Shown: positions 27,198-36,501 of the stretch, one piece after another | How the letters are laid out: each line of letters starts with the position of its first letter | How positions within the stretch are numbered: the first letter of the stretch is position 1 | DNA from: Nocardioides halotolerans DSM 19273 | GTDB lineage: Bacteria; Actinomycetota; Actinomycetes; Propionibacteriales; Nocardioidaceae | Assembly (NCBI RefSeq): GCF_000422805.1 | Contig: NZ_KE383923.1 | Span: 433,669-497,668, forward strand | Length of the DNA stretch: 64,000 bases | Direction of reading: 5' to 3' | Made by a program: the position numbers and the translations under genes | The notes under the pieces: generated by a model | What the model was told of the DNA's origin: nothing | The model's database searches: none | Seen by the model: only the letters and a program-made list of their open reading frames with translations

Positions 27198-28318
27198 CAG
27201 TTCCCGATCACGTCGATCCAGCTGCTTTGGCAGGCATGCGCGTAGTCGATCTCACGAGCCTCTTGCCCGGGCCGCTGGCCAGCATGATCTTGGCCGACTT
27301 CGGTGCCGACGTAGTCCACGTCGAGCGACCGGGTGGCGATCCCTCGCGACAGCTTGCTGCGAGGTTCGGGGAAGACAGCGCCTTGCACGCTTGGGTCGGC
27401 CGGAACAAGAGGTCGATCGTCAAAGACCTGAAGGACCCAGCCCAGCTCAGTGTGGTCTTGGATCTCATAGCTGACGCGGATGTCGTGCTTGAGGGGTTTC
27501 GGCCGGGAGTAGCAGCCCGGCTTGGTATCGACTACGCCGCATGCCGACGCGTCAACCCGTCCGTCATCTATGGATCGATCACGGGCTACGGGTCGGACGG
27601 GATCATGCGCGAGCGTCCCAGCCACGATCTGAACATCGCGGGGATCGCCGGACTCCTCGACCTCGCAGGTAGGGGCGAACGTCCGCGGCAGCTCGGATTC
27701 CCGATAGCGGACGTCGCCGCAGGTTTGAACATGGCCATCGGCGTGCTAGCGGCCTATGTGCACAAGCAGCGAACGGGACAGGGTCAGCAGATAGATGTGA
27801 GTCTGCTCGGAAGTGCTGTCGGCCTCATAGGCTCCCAACTCTTGGAGTCACTGACAGACGGCGAGATCAACCATCGCTCCGTCAGCACCGGGAACGACCC
27901 CGCGTACCGCATTTATGAGACCAAATGCGGTCGGCATCTGACCGTGGCGTGCCTTGAGGAGTCCCTGTGGGGAAACCTGTGCGTCGCCCTCGGAGCTGAT
28001 CACCTGACCTCCCTCCGCCACAGTGACGCACAGAAGGTCCATCGGGCGTTGGAGGTGATCTTCCTCAGCAGAACGCGCGCCGAGTGGGTCGATCTCTTGA
28101 GCGGCGCAGATGTCGCGTTCGGAGTCGTCAACAACATCGGTGAGGTCCTAGAGGACGAGGCCGTCGACATCGACTGGCACTCTGCGACCCGGCCCGGACC
28201 CGATATCGGGCCGCAGTTGCCGACAGCGATTCGCCTTCGAGAAACGCCGCCGGCCTTTCGATCTCTCGCCTGTAGCCTCGACACCGGAGCGGTCGTCAGC
28301 TGGAGTCCGGCGGTCTAG
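27194..28318 (+). CDS. CaiB/BaiF family CoA transferase, second copy
   Basis: 374-residue class III CoA transferase. GTG start overlaps the stop of the preceding synthetase (GTGA). VVDLTSLLPGPLASMILADFGADVVHVERPGGDPSR is the N-terminal fold signature (partly quoted); the catalytic Asp is D145 (PSHDLNIAGIAG), with His in place of the usual Tyr before it. WVGRNKRSIVKDL matches the CoA loop. Shorter than the first copy and only distantly similar, so it is not a recent duplicate. Last gene before ssrA. Confidence 0.88.
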   Translation: MTVPDHVDPAALAGMRVVDLTSLLPGPLASMILADFGADVVHVERPGGDPSRQLAARFGEDSALHAWVGRNKRSIVKDLKDPAQLSVVLDLIADADVVLEGFRPGVAARLGIDYAACRRVNPSVIYGSITGYGSDGIMRERPSHDLNIAGIAGLLDLAGRGERPRQLGFPIADVAAGLNMAIGVLAAYVHKQRTGQGQQIDVSLLGSAVGLIGSQLLESLTDGEINHRSVSTGNDPAYRIYETKCGRHLTVACLEESLWGNLCVALGADHLTSLRHSDAQKVHRALEVIFLSRTRAEWVDLLSGADVAFGVVNNIGEVLEDEAVDIDWHSATRPGPDIGPQLPTAIRLRETPPAFRSLACSLDTGAVVSWSPAV

Positions 28319-28622
28319 GCCGACACTCGATCCATGTGGCCTGATGAGCGCGCCGCTGTCGTGCTTAGCGTCCAGTGATCAGCGTGCCGCCGATCAAGTT
28401 GAGGCGGGTCTGGGACAGGCCCGCGAGAGGTCGACGAGTGCAATGAGGTCGCAAGGTGCTCTATGCGAACCAGCGCAGGGGCTCGCTAACGGATTCTGAG
28501 TTCACTCAGACCCCCATGCCGCCCGCAGCGCGCCACGACACCGGGCGCCGGAACAATTCGTGGCCGGCGCCAAGGCGTCGGCCACGAATTGTGCGAACAG
28601 GGTGCCGCGAATTGTGCGAACA
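28319..28622. repeat. Gene-free junction with near-perfect palindrome and 15-base direct repeats beside ssrA
   Basis: No gene is visible in 28319-28552. A palindrome follows: ACAATTCGTGGCCG at 28553-28566 with its exact complement at 28579-28592, and an inner part that can also pair. The sequence CGAATTGTGCGAACA occurs at 28585-28599 and again at 28608-28622, ending six bases before the ssrA 3' end. The hairpin may terminate ssrA (read leftwards), and the repeats may be recombination-site remnants. Both roles are inferred. Confidence 0.6.
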
Positions 28623-28627
28623 CCCCG

Positions 28628-28996
28628 TGGTGGAGCTGGCGGGAATCGAACCCGCGTCCTCGAGCGTCGAACCAGGTCTTCTCCGGGTGCAGTCTGTGAT
28701 GGCGTCTTCTCAGCCCCGGCGCTCGCACAGACACGTCGCCGACGGACTCAGTCAGGTTTGAGTCCCGGTCACCCCTCCTGACTGGGGGTGAACAGCAAGT
28801 CTCCTAGATGACGCCAGGGTCCGGGACGGAGACGGATGCCCGGTCTGACGCTTCGATCACCGCTCAGGCGGCGAGAGCGAAGGAACTGCGCTTAGCGTTG
28901 GCAGTTGTGTTTTCCAGCGGTCGTTTACGAGATGTCGCTGGCTCCTCGACCCGCTTCTCCTGGAACTAACGTCCCAAGTCGAAACCGATCAGCCCC
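28628..28996 (-). ncRNA. ssrA: tmRNA
   Basis: Transfer-messenger RNA of about 369 bases, read leftwards. The 5' end GGGGCTGATCGGTTTCGACTT pairs with the 3' end CAGCTCCACCA, giving the alanyl acceptor stem; the T-arm GCGGGTTCGATTCCCGC is encoded, and CCA is included in the gene. The coded tag at 28864-28914 reads ENTTANAKRSSFALAA before TGA; with the alanine brought by the charged tmRNA it makes the full degradation tag ending in the usual LAA. It rescues stalled ribosomes with SmpB, encoded about 1 kb upstream on the same strand. Confidence 0.95.
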
Positions 28997-29102
28997 TCTT
29001 GAGTTGTTGGCTTCGAGACGGTCGCAGCGCGACCTTCTCAACCACCGGTGAGTCTACGGGGTGCAACCGACTACCCGCCCCCGAGATTCCCTCCGGGGCC
29101 AC

Positions 29103-30011
29103 TCAGGGCCGGACGGAGCGCTCGGCGCCGAACAGCCCGGCGCCGTTCTCCCAGCAGACCGCCCGCAGCCAGTCGTCGCCCAGGTCGAGGCGGGCGAGGC
29201 CCTCGAGCTGGTGGGCGTAGGGGTACGGGATCGTCGGGAAGTCGGTGCCGAGCAGGATCTTGGGCTGCAGGTCGACCAGACGCGGCACCAGCCAGGCGGG
29301 GTAGGGCATGCCGAAGAAGTCGGTGAACACCATCGTGGTGTCGAGCCGCACGTGCTCGTGCTCCTCCGCCAGCCGCAGGAAGCGCACCACCTCCGGCGCA
29401 CCCATGTGGGCGACGATGATCGGCAGCCTCGGGTGGCGCTCGAGCAGCCGCTGCATCGAGTCCGGCCCGGTGAAGTCGTTGCCGACCGGCCCCGAGCCCG
29501 CGTGCACCAGGATCGGGACGCCGGCGTCCTCGAGCGGCCCCCAGACGTCGTCGAGCAGCGGGTCGTCGAGGTGGAACTCCCCCACCTGCAGGTGCAGCTT
29601 GAACAGCTCGACCCCGGCCTCGACCAGCTCGCCGACGTACGCCGCGACGCCCTCCTCGGGGAAGAACGTCGCCGACCAGATCACCTCGGGGACGTCGGCG
29701 GCGAAGGCGCGCGACCAGTCGTTGAGGTACGCCGCCACGCCGGGCTTGTGCGCGTAGGGCAGCGTCGAGAAGCGGCGCACGCCCATCGCGCGCAGCAGCT
29801 CGACGCGCTCCTCGTGGGGCTGGCGGTAGCGGATCGGCCACTCGCGGCCGATCTTGGGGCCAGCGGTGTCGAAGACGTTCCAGACCGCCTTCTGGATGTT
29901 GGGCGGCAGGAAGTGCACGTGCACGTCGAACAGCCCGGGCAGCCCGAGCCCCTCCCAGAACGCGCGGACCGGCGCGACGTCGTCGGAGCGATCCGGCGCC
30001 TCGAGGCTCAG
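29103..30011 (-). CDS. Amidohydrolase-family TIM-barrel protein
   Basis: About 302-residue metal-dependent hydrolase or decarboxylase. The first metal motif is [10 protein letters not shown] near the N-terminus, then [22 protein letters not shown] and [14 protein letters not shown] with the final Asp. No ATG, GTG or TTG lies before the HxH motif in this frame after the smpB stop. The best start is a CTG at 30011, whose CTGA overlaps the smpB stop and which sits five bases after AAGGGG at the end of smpB. That start is inferred. Substrate unknown. Confidence 0.8.
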   Translation of the reverse strand: MSLEAPDRSDDVAPVRAFWEGLGLPGLFDVHVHFLPPNIQKAVWNVFDTAGPKIGREWPIRYRQPHEERVELLRAMGVRRFSTLPYAHKPGVAAYLNDWSRAFAADVPEVIWSATFFPEEGVAAYVGELVEAGVELFKLHLQVGEFHLDDPLLDDVWGPLEDAGVPILVHAGSGPVGNDFTGPDSMQRLLERHPRLPIIVAHMGAPEVVRFLRLAEEHEHVRLDTTMVFTDFFGMPYPAWLVPRLVDLQPKILLGTDFPTIPYPYAHQLEGLARLDLGDDWLRAVCWENGAGLFGAERSVRP

Positions 30012-30484
30012 TCGATCCCCTTGAGCCGGCGGCCGACAGCCTGCTCGGTCTCGCGGTTGGCCTGGCGCTCGGCCAGGGCGTGCCGCTTGTCCCAGGTCTT
30101 CTTGCCCTTCGCGAGCGCGATCTCGACCTTGGCTCGGCCGTTGAGGAAGTAGAGCGACAGGGGCACGATCGTGAACCCCTTCTCGCTGACCTTCCGCTCG
30201 ATCTTGTCGATCTCGTCGCGGTTGAGCAGCAGCTTGCGCTTGCGGCGGGCGGAGTGGTTGGTCCAGGTGCCCTGGGAGTACTCCGGGATGTGCACGTTGT
30301 GCAGCCACGCCTCGCCGCGGTCGATGTCGACGAACCCGTCGACCAGCGAGGCCCGGCCCTCCCGCAGCGACTTCACCTCGGTGCCCTGGAGCACGAGGCC
30401 GGCCTCGTAGGTGTCCTCGACGGCGTAGTCGTGCCGCGCCTTGCGGTTCTGCGCGACGACCTTGCGCCCCTGCTCCCTGGCCAT
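30008..30484 (-). CDS. smpB: SsrA-binding protein SmpB
   Basis: 158-residue partner of tmRNA that brings it to stalled ribosomes and mimics the codon-anticodon arm. The OB-fold core is visible as [33 protein letters not shown] and [13 protein letters not shown]. The C-terminal tail, basic and helical ([27 protein letters not shown]), enters the mRNA channel. It overlaps the downstream amidohydrolase gene and lies upstream of ssrA on the same strand, a common actinobacterial order. Confidence 0.97.
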   Translation of the reverse strand: MAREQGRKVVAQNRKARHDYAVEDTYEAGLVLQGTEVKSLREGRASLVDGFVDIDRGEAWLHNVHIPEYSQGTWTNHSARRKRKLLLNRDEIDKIERKVSEKGFTIVPLSLYFLNGRAKVEIALAKGKKTWDKRHALAERQANRETEQAVGRRLKGID

Positions 30485-30548
30485 CCCGCCATTCTGTCAA
30501 TGAGCGCAACTCGCTTACGGGGTGCCCGCCGTCTCCGCCTGAGGTCCG

Positions 30549-30719
30549 TCACTTCGTGAGCGCGGCCTCGCGGCGCAGCTCGGCCAGCCGATCGCGCAGG
30601 TTGGGGTCCTGCATCACCAGCCAGACCAGCCCGCAGTCCTCGGGGCCGGTGACGCCCGGCAGGCACAGGGAGCACGCGTCACCGATGCGGATCGGGCAGC
30701 GCGGGACGGGCCTCGTCAC
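30549..30719 (-). CDS. Small Cys-containing protein (DUF6767-like)
   Basis: 56-residue protein from the GTG at 30719. It has four Cys: C8 (PRCPIRIG), then CSLC at 16-19, and C29 (EDCGLVW), followed by a charged helix RDRLAELRREAAL. The Cys spacing suggests a metal or disulphide-bonded knot. It resembles short conserved actinobacterial proteins of unknown function encoded beside smpB and ftsEX. Because it is short and unannotated in many genomes, the identity is less certain than the reading frame. Confidence 0.6.
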   Translation of the reverse strand: MTRPVPRCPIRIGDACSLCLPGVTGPEDCGLVWLVMQDPNLRDRLAELRREAALTK

Positions 30720-30772
30720 GCTTCGACGGTAGGGCGCCCGAACGGCGACGGGCAGGGCCCGAGGTCCTGCGC

Positions 30773-32071
30773 CTACAGGTACTTCATCGGGTCCACCGCG
30801 GTGCCGTCCTGCAGCACCGTGAAGTGCAGGTGGCAGCCGGTGGACCAGCCCGTGGAGCCGACGTAGCCCACGATGTCGCCGCGCGCGACCCGGTCGCCGA
30901 CGCCGACGCGGTACGAGGTCGCGTGGTTGTAGACGACGGTGAGGTTGTGGCCGTTGACCTTGCCGACGTCGAGGTAGAGCCGGTTGCCGTAGACCGAGGA
31001 GTAGTAGCGCGAGATCACCTTGCCGGCCGCGGCGGCGCGCATGCCTTCGCCGCAGGAGACGCCGAAGTCGGTGCCGTCGTGGAGGCCCCAGTAGCCGTAG
31101 ATCGGGTGCACCCGGTAGCCGAACGGCGAGGTGACCGAGCCGTTGACCGGCGCGAGCAGGAACCCGTCGTCGCTGCCGACGAAGCCCGTGCTGTGGTCGG
31201 CGGCCGCCGCGGCGATGATCAGCTGCTTGATGTGGCGCTCTTGCTTCTTGAGCTTCGCCAGCTCGGCCTCGTCGCGCGCCTTGGCCCGCTCGGCGTGCCG
31301 CTGCGCCTTCTCGCGGGCGGCGACGGTGAGCGTCACCTGGTCCTGGGCGAGCAGCGCGTCGTTGGCGGCTTGGTCGGCCTCGTTCTTGAGGCGCTGGGTG
31401 TTGGCAAGCTGCTGGGCGGCGAGGTCGGCCTGCTCGTCGGCCGCGGCCTCGGCGGCCTTCACCTCCTCCTTCTGCGCGCGCAGCTGGAGCTCGGCGGCGT
31501 GCAGCTGGTCGAACACCGCACTCTGGTCCTCGACGAGCGTGTCGGCGTACTCCATCTTGCGGATCAGGTCGGCCGGGGTCTGCGCGTCGAGGTAGCCCGT
31601 CCACGCCATCAGCTCGGGCGAGCCCTGCTGGTAGAAGGCCACGACGGTGTCCTTGACCCGGACCTGCTGCGCGTCGAGCGCCGCCTGCCCCGCGACGACG
31701 TCGGCCTTGGCCTGCGCGAGGTTGGCCTGCGCGGTCTCGAGGGCGGCGCGCATCGCGGCGTCCTGCGCCTCGGCGGTCTGGAGCTGCGAGAGCGCGTCGG
31801 CGGCCCGCGCCTGCTTGTCCGCGAAGTCCGCCTGCGCGGCGGCGAGCTGCGCCTCGGCGTCGGCGAGCTCGGCCTTGGCCCGGGTGATCGCCTTGCTGGC
31901 GTCCTCCACGTCGGCCTGCGCCTGCTGGACCTGCTGGTGGACCTGATGCTGGCGGTCCTCGAGGTCGCCGTCGCGGTGCGCCTGGGCGGCGGGTACGCCG
32001 AGTCCGAGGGTCGCCGCGATCAGGAGGGTCGCCAACGCAGGACGGTTGGCGGCGCCGGGGAAGTAGCGCAC
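30773..32071 (-). CDS. Secreted coiled-coil M23 peptidoglycan endopeptidase
   Basis: 432 residues. An N-terminal signal peptide (LATLLIAATLGLGVPAAQA) is followed by a long Ala/Gln/Glu-rich coiled coil (about 35-270) and a C-terminal M23 (LytM) domain. Zinc-ligand motifs are HDGTDFGVSCG and CHLHFTVLQDG. This is the EnvC/RipC-like plan, in which FtsEX in the membrane pulls on the coiled coil and activates septal cell-wall cleavage. It lies 60 bases downstream of ftsX on the same strand, which supports that partnership. Confidence 0.88.
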   Translation of the reverse strand: MRYFPGAANRPALATLLIAATLGLGVPAAQAHRDGDLEDRQHQVHQQVQQAQADVEDASKAITRAKAELADAEAQLAAAQADFADKQARAADALSQLQTAEAQDAAMRAALETAQANLAQAKADVVAGQAALDAQQVRVKDTVVAFYQQGSPELMAWTGYLDAQTPADLIRKMEYADTLVEDQSAVFDQLHAAELQLRAQKEEVKAAEAAADEQADLAAQQLANTQRLKNEADQAANDALLAQDQVTLTVAAREKAQRHAERAKARDEAELAKLKKQERHIKQLIIAAAAADHSTGFVGSDDGFLLAPVNGSVTSPFGYRVHPIYGYWGLHDGTDFGVSCGEGMRAAAAGKVISRYYSSVYGNRLYLDVGKVNGHNLTVVYNHATSYRVGVGDRVARGDIVGYVGSTGWSTGCHLHFTVLQDGTAVDPMKYL

Positions 32072-32131
32072 GTCGTGCCTAACAGTCGGGGAAGTAACTG
32101 ATCGGTCGTCCCCGACGGTAAGGGCCCGAGG

Positions 32132-33043
32132 TCAGACTTTGAGGTATTTGCGCGTCAGTAGGAGTGTCGGCAGCAGTGTGAGCGCTGGGCCGAGGATCGC
32201 GATGACGACGAGCGCGGTGGTGTACTCCTGCGCCCCGATCCACGGCATGAACTTCACCGAGTCGGCGATCCGCTCGTGCACGCCGAACCACATGAACGCC
32301 CCGAGCGTGCCGCCGGCCAGGGCCACACCGATGACCGCGGTGACCACCGCCTCCATCAGGAACGGCAGCGCGATGTAGAGCGTCGAGGCGCCGACCAGCC
32401 GCATGATCGCGATCTCCTTGCGCCGCGCGAACGCCGCGAGCCGGATCGTGTTGGCGACCAGCAGCAGCGCCGCGACCAGCAGGAAGACGGCGATCCCCCA
32501 CGAGCCGTACTTGAGCGCGTCGAGCCACTCGTAGATCGGTTTCAGGGTCTCGTGCACGTCGCGGATCTGGCTCACGCCGTCGAGCCCCTGGACCTCGCTC
32601 TCGATGCCCTGGAACTCCTTCGGGTCCTTGAGCGTGATCCAGTAGGACTCCGGCATGTCGGCCGCCGTGAGCGCGGGGTTGTCGCCGTCGAACTGGTCGG
32701 CGCCGTAGAGCTCCTTGACCTTCTCGAACGCCTCCTCCTGCGACTCGAAGGTGTACGACGCGACCTCGGGGTTGCCCTCCATGGCCTCGACCACGCGCTG
32801 CTTCTGCTCGTCGGTGGCGCGGGCGGCGCAGGCCGGGTTGGTGTCGCCGTCACGGCAGAGGTAGACCGTGACCTGGAGCTGGTCGCCGAGGAAGCGCGTC
32901 GCGATGTCGGACTGCTGCTTCATCAGCACGCCGAGGCCGAGCAGCGTCATCGACACGAACAGCGTCAGCACCACGGCAATGTGCATAGACAGGTTGCGGC
33001 GCAGGCCCGAGCGGAGCTCGGAGAAGACGTAGCGGAACTGCAT
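32132..33043 (-). CDS. ftsX: Cell-division protein FtsX (permease-like)
   Basis: 303-residue membrane protein with four predicted transmembrane segments: one near residues 25-45, then a large extracellular domain (about 50-170) with a Cys pair (YLCRDGDTNPACAA), and three segments near 180-205, 225-250 and 270-290. It partners FtsE to transmit ATP hydrolysis to the cell-wall hydrolase. Six bases separate it from ftsE, and the M23 hydrolase follows. Confidence 0.95.
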   Translation of the reverse strand: MQFRYVFSELRSGLRRNLSMHIAVVLTLFVSMTLLGLGVLMKQQSDIATRFLGDQLQVTVYLCRDGDTNPACAARATDEQKQRVVEAMEGNPEVASYTFESQEEAFEKVKELYGADQFDGDNPALTAADMPESYWITLKDPKEFQGIESEVQGLDGVSQIRDVHETLKPIYEWLDALKYGSWGIAVFLLVAALLLVANTIRLAAFARRKEIAIMRLVGASTLYIALPFLMEAVVTAVIGVALAGGTLGAFMWFGVHERIADSVKFMPWIGAQEYTTALVVIAILGPALTLLPTLLLTRKYLKV

Positions 33044-33049
33044 CGGCCC

Positions 33050-33751
33050 TCAGCCCGCCGCGCCGTAGGCGCCCTGCGCGTCGTCGCGGACGACGCGGCC
33101 GTGGTCGAGCTCGATGACCCGCTTGCGGAGCTGGTCGACCACGTGGACGTCGTGGGTCGCCATCAGCACGGTGGTGCCGGTGCGGTTGATGCGGTCGAGC
33201 AGCTTCATGATCCCGGCCGAGGTGGTCGGGTCGAGGTTGCCGGTCGGCTCGTCGGCGATGAGGATCATCGGCCGGTTGACAAAGGCGCGCGCGATCGCGA
33301 CCCGCTGCTGCTCACCGCCGGAGAGCTCGTGCGGCATCCGCTCGCCCTTGCCGTCGAGGCCGACGAGCTCGAGCGTCTGCGGCACGACCTTCTTGATCTC
33401 GGCGCGCGACTTGCCGATCACCTGCAGCGCGAACGCGACGTTCTCCGACACGGTCTTGTTGGGCAGCAGCCGGAAGTCCTGGAAGACGGTGCCGATCTGG
33501 CGGCGCAGCCGCGGCACCTTCCAGCCGGCGAGCCGGTTGAGGTCCTTGCCCGCGACGTGCACGCGGCCGCCGGTCGAGCGGGTCTCGCGGAGCACCAGCC
33601 GCAGCGCGGTCGACTTGCCGGAGCCCGACTGGCCCACGAGGAAGACGAACTCGCCCTTCTCAATGTCGATGCTCACCTGGTCTAGCGCAGGCTTGGCCGT
33701 GCCCGGGTAGGCCTTGCTGACCTTCTCGAACCGAATCACGTGGGTCGACAT
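33050..33751 (-). CDS. ftsE: Cell-division ATP-binding protein FtsE
   Basis: 233-residue ABC ATPase, taken from the ATG at 33751 where FtsE similarity begins ([15 protein letters not shown]); an upstream in-frame GTG at 33817 would run through the 29-base inverted repeat and is unlikely. Walker A is GQSGSGKST, signature ELSGGEQQR, Walker [14 protein letters not shown], and the switch His lies in TTVLMATHD. It drives FtsX and thus septal peptidoglycan hydrolysis. Confidence 0.95.
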   Translation of the reverse strand: MSTHVIRFEKVSKAYPGTAKPALDQVSIDIEKGEFVFLVGQSGSGKSTALRLVLRETRSTGGRVHVAGKDLNRLAGWKVPRLRRQIGTVFQDFRLLPNKTVSENVAFALQVIGKSRAEIKKVVPQTLELVGLDGKGERMPHELSGGEQQRVAIARAFVNRPMILIADEPTGNLDPTTSAGIMKLLDRINRTGTTVLMATHDVHVVDQLRKRVIELDHGRVVRDDAQGAYGAAG

Positions 33752-33764
33752 TACGGGGCGGGGC

Positions 33765-33847
33765 GTTGAATCCGGACTTCCGCCGGTCGAGTCGGGCGAA
33801 TCGACCGGCAAAACCACCGACTCGACCGGCGGAAGTCCGGATTCAAC
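33765..33847. repeat. 29-base inverted repeat upstream of ftsE
   Basis: Two perfectly complementary 29-base arms (33765-33793 and 33819-33847) enclose a 25-base loop that repeats part of the arm (TCGACCGGC at 33801-33809). The left arm ends 13 bases before the ftsE start; the right arm contains the last codons and TGA of the glycosidase gene. No T-run follows on either side. It resembles a REP-type or small mobile palindromic element that now probably also terminates the glycosidase transcript. Confidence 0.8.
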
Positions 33848-35777
33848 GATCCACGACCCACCAGGCGGCGTACGCCGGGAGCCAGAGCACGCCGTCGCCG
33901 CCGGCCTCGAGGACCTGGCCGGAGAGGGCGTCGTACGGCGCGGCGAGGCCCTCGGCCCGGAGCCGGTGCAGGTGGAACGGGCGCCGCTCGGCGGAGACGT
34001 TGTAGAGGCCGACCATCGGACCGCTCGCGTGCCGGCGCACCACGGCCAGGACGCCGTCGTCGGTGTCCGGGAGCACGATGGTGTCGGCAGAGGCGTGCAG
34101 CTGCGGGAGGCCGGCCCGCACCCGGGCGAGGTGCGCCAGCCCCGAGAAGACCCGCCCTGCCAGGGTCGACCGGTCGTCGCGAGCGGATGCGAGGCCCCAG
34201 TCGAGCCTCGGCCGGTGCGCCCAGCGGTTGTCGTCCGCGTGGCCCGCCTCGTCGGCCCAGCCGGGGTTGTTGGGCTGGGCGAGCTCGTCGCCGCTCCAGA
34301 TCACCGGGATGCCGCCCCAGCCCGCGGCGATCGCGTGCGCGAGCAGGATCCGCGCCTCCTCGTGCCCCGCCAGCGAGGCGGCCGTGCCGCTGATCCGCCG
34401 GTCGCCCGTCTCGGCGTTGGCCTGGAAGACCAGCCCCTCGGCCCACGAGCCGGGGAAGGTGCCGGCGTACCAGTCGGCGAGGAAGTGCCGGTGGCCCGGC
34501 CCGGTGACGCCGGCCGCGTGGGCGTCGGAGTCGTCGATCGCCCAGCCGATGTCGTCGTGGCAGCGCACGTAGGTGACCCAGGTGCCGGTGCCCGGCGTCG
34601 GCGGCAGCGCATGGAAGGCCTGCCGGGCCAGGATCGTGTTGCCGGTCGCGAGCATCGACCAGATCTGCACCATCAGGCTGTTGTGGTAGGCGAGGTCGCT
34701 GACCCGGCCGGCGTGGCGGCCGGTGCCGAGGTACTGCACCAGGTCGCGCGGCCCGACGATCGCCTCGGCCTTGAAGGCCACGGCCGGCGCCGCCATCCGG
34801 GTCAGCGCGTGCAGCGCCTGGGTGATGGCGTGGACCTCGGGCTGGTTCTGGCAGCTGGTGCCCATCCGCTTCCACAGGAAGGCGATGGCGTCGAGCCGGA
34901 GCACCTCCACGCCGAGGTTCGCCAGCCACAGGATGACCTCGGCGAGCTCGGCGAGCACCGCGGGGTTGGCCCAGTTGAGGTCCCACTGCCACTCGTTGAA
35001 CGTCGTCCAGACCCACCCCGCCAGCTCGTCGTCCCACGTGAAGCTGCCGGGCGCGAAGTCGGGGAACACCTCGGGCAGGGTCCGCTCGTAGGCGTCGGGC
35101 AGGTCGCGGTCGGGGAAGACGTGGAAGTAGTCGCGGTACGCCGCCTCGCCCGCGCGGGCCCGCGCCGCCCACTCGTGCTCGCGCGCGACGTGGTTGAGCA
35201 CGAGGTCGACGACCAGGCTGATGCCGCGGCCGCGCAGCGTGGTCGCCAGGTCGCGGAGGTCCTCGGTCGTGCCGAGGTCGTCCCGGACGGCGCGGTAGTC
35301 GCGGACGGCGTAGCCGCCGTCGTTGTCGCCCTCGCGCGGGGCGAGCAGCGGCATCAGGTGGAGGTAGGTGACCCCCAGCTCCTCGAGGTGGTCGAGCCGC
35401 TCGGCCACGCCCCGCAGGTCGCCGGCGAACCGGTCGGCGTAGCACGCGTAGCCGAACATGCCCGGTTGCTGGAGCCAGTCGGGCGTGAGCAGCCGGTGCT
35501 GGTCGAGCTCGTGGAGGTCGGCAGGCCGTTCGGCGTACGCCGTCGCGGCGGCCCGCACCAGCCGGGCCAGCAGGCCGTCCGCGACCTGCGGATCGGGGTG
35601 GAGCTCGGCGACCGCGGCCTCGAGGTCGGGCCAGTAGCGGTCGAGCCGGAGCGCGAAGGCCCGCCTCCGGTCGGGGCTGAGCCCACCACCGCCGACGAGC
35701 GCGTCGAGGCCGGGGCGAGCCTCGAGCTGCCCGGCGGCCACGGCGTGGATCTCGCGAGGTGCGCCCATCCGGGGCAT
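33843..35777 (-). CDS. Amylosucrase-like glycoside hydrolase family 13 enzyme
   Basis: 644-residue alpha-glucan-active enzyme. The helical N-terminal domain (about 30-90) and the loop-rich barrel fit amylosucrases (GH13_4), which transfer glucose from sucrose to a growing alpha-1,4-glucan. Catalytic segments: nucleophile Asp in [10 protein letters not shown], acid/base Glu in AFKAEAIVG, and the third Asp in [25 protein letters not shown] is another family signature. ATG start at 35777, with an ATG nine bases downstream also possible. The stop lies inside the inverted repeat. Sucrose hydrolase or isomaltulose synthase activity cannot be excluded. Confidence 0.85.
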   Translation of the reverse strand: MPRMGAPREIHAVAAGQLEARPGLDALVGGGGLSPDRRRAFALRLDRYWPDLEAAVAELHPDPQVADGLLARLVRAAATAYAERPADLHELDQHRLLTPDWLQQPGMFGYACYADRFAGDLRGVAERLDHLEELGVTYLHLMPLLAPREGDNDGGYAVRDYRAVRDDLGTTEDLRDLATTLRGRGISLVVDLVLNHVAREHEWAARARAGEAAYRDYFHVFPDRDLPDAYERTLPEVFPDFAPGSFTWDDELAGWVWTTFNEWQWDLNWANPAVLAELAEVILWLANLGVEVLRLDAIAFLWKRMGTSCQNQPEVHAITQALHALTRMAAPAVAFKAEAIVGPRDLVQYLGTGRHAGRVSDLAYHNSLMVQIWSMLATGNTILARQAFHALPPTPGTGTWVTYVRCHDDIGWAIDDSDAHAAGVTGPGHRHFLADWYAGTFPGSWAEGLVFQANAETGDRRISGTAASLAGHEEARILLAHAIAAGWGGIPVIWSGDELAQPNNPGWADEAGHADDNRWAHRPRLDWGLASARDDRSTLAGRVFSGLAHLARVRAGLPQLHASADTIVLPDTDDGVLAVVRRHASGPMVGLYNVSAERRPFHLHRLRAEGLAAPYDALSGQVLEAGGDGVLWLPAYAAWWVVDR

Positions 35778-35803
35778 CCTCGCACCGCCCTACGCTCTTC
35801 CGC

Positions 35804-36436
35804 ATGCGGCTCCCCTTCGGCTACCTCGTCCTCGCCGGAGTGGTGACCGCGGCCGTCGTGGGCGGGGGCGTGCTGGCGCTCGGACACGACGACGAGGAGC
35901 CGCCGCCGAGTCCGGCCAAGGAGACCTTCAGCACCACCGCGCTGGCCGACTACGACACGGCCGGTGCCGTGGTCGCGCGGGACTCCTTCTGCGACGCGGT
36001 CGACGACCGGCAGGTCACCGCCGCGCTGGGCGGCGAGGCCGCCGACTCGTCGTCGTGGGCGAACGGCGACACCGTCGACCTCGGCAGCGGCACGGAGGAC
36101 GTCGCCCACGAGTTCGGCTGCCGCTACACCGCGGCGGACGGCGCACTCGCCCAGGCGTGGGTGTTCGCCCCGCCGGTCGACGCCACGACCGCCGACCGGC
36201 TGGTCCGGGCCGCGGGCAAGGCGGCGAGCTGCCAGGCCGGGGCCGGACCGGCGTTCGGCTCGCCGGGCCTGGCCCTGACCTGCACCAAGGACGGCCGGGT
36301 GCGCGCGTCGTACCGCGGGCTGTTCGGCGACGCGTGGCTGGTCTGCGAGGTCGAGCGGCAGGCGGACGCCGGCGTGGACCTCGCCGACGTGGCGGGCCGC
36401 TGGTGCGTCGGGGTGCTGGAGGCGGCGGTCGGCTGA
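35804..36436 (+). CDS. Membrane-anchored extracellular protein of unknown function
   Basis: 210 residues from the ATG at 35804, with one N-terminal transmembrane helix (FGYLVLAGVVTAAVVGGGVLAL) and a short Glu/Pro-rich linker. The extracellular part has five Cys (SFCDAVD, FGCRYTA, ASCQAGAG, LTCTKDG, LVCEVER, plus a late RWCVG), paired as in actinobacterial DUF3558-like surface proteins. It is divergent from the glycosidase gene. I recognise no enzyme motif. Confidence 0.7.
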   Translation: MRLPFGYLVLAGVVTAAVVGGGVLALGHDDEEPPPSPAKETFSTTALADYDTAGAVVARDSFCDAVDDRQVTAALGGEAADSSSWANGDTVDLGSGTEDVAHEFGCRYTAADGALAQAWVFAPPVDATTADRLVRAAGKAASCQAGAGPAFGSPGLALTCTKDGRVRASYRGLFGDAWLVCEVERQADAGVDLADVAGRWCVGVLEAAVG

Positions 36437-36501
36437 GCTCGGGCGGCGGGTGATCCGTTCGGGCTGTGGCATCAGCGTGAGCGACAGGGTTGGGTGTGCG
36501 C

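Larger units (their letters stand above)
1..28627. other. Lower-GC catabolic gene region, probable genomic island ending at ssrA
   Basis: Protein-coding DNA left of 28,627 is visibly less GC-rich, with more A/T at third codon positions, than the smpB-ftsE-prfB side. It begins with recombination genes, consists almost entirely of acyl-CoA catabolism and transport genes, and stops beside the 3' end of ssrA, which is a common target for integrases. The left border is outside the window and no copy of the ssrA 3' end was seen inside it, so island status is inferred rather than shown. Confidence 0.5.

Noticed and set aside
28864..28914. A second tRNA or tRNA-like gene near ssrA
   Set aside because: The only tRNA-like part is the tmRNA acceptor and T-arm; no separate cloverleaf was seen.
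32276..35846. Long + strand reading frames opposite ftsX, ftsE and the glycosidase (469 and 710 codons)
   Set aside because: They are antisense to clearly recognised genes, have low-complexity Arg/Val/Asp composition and come from the GC-rich third positions of the real genes.
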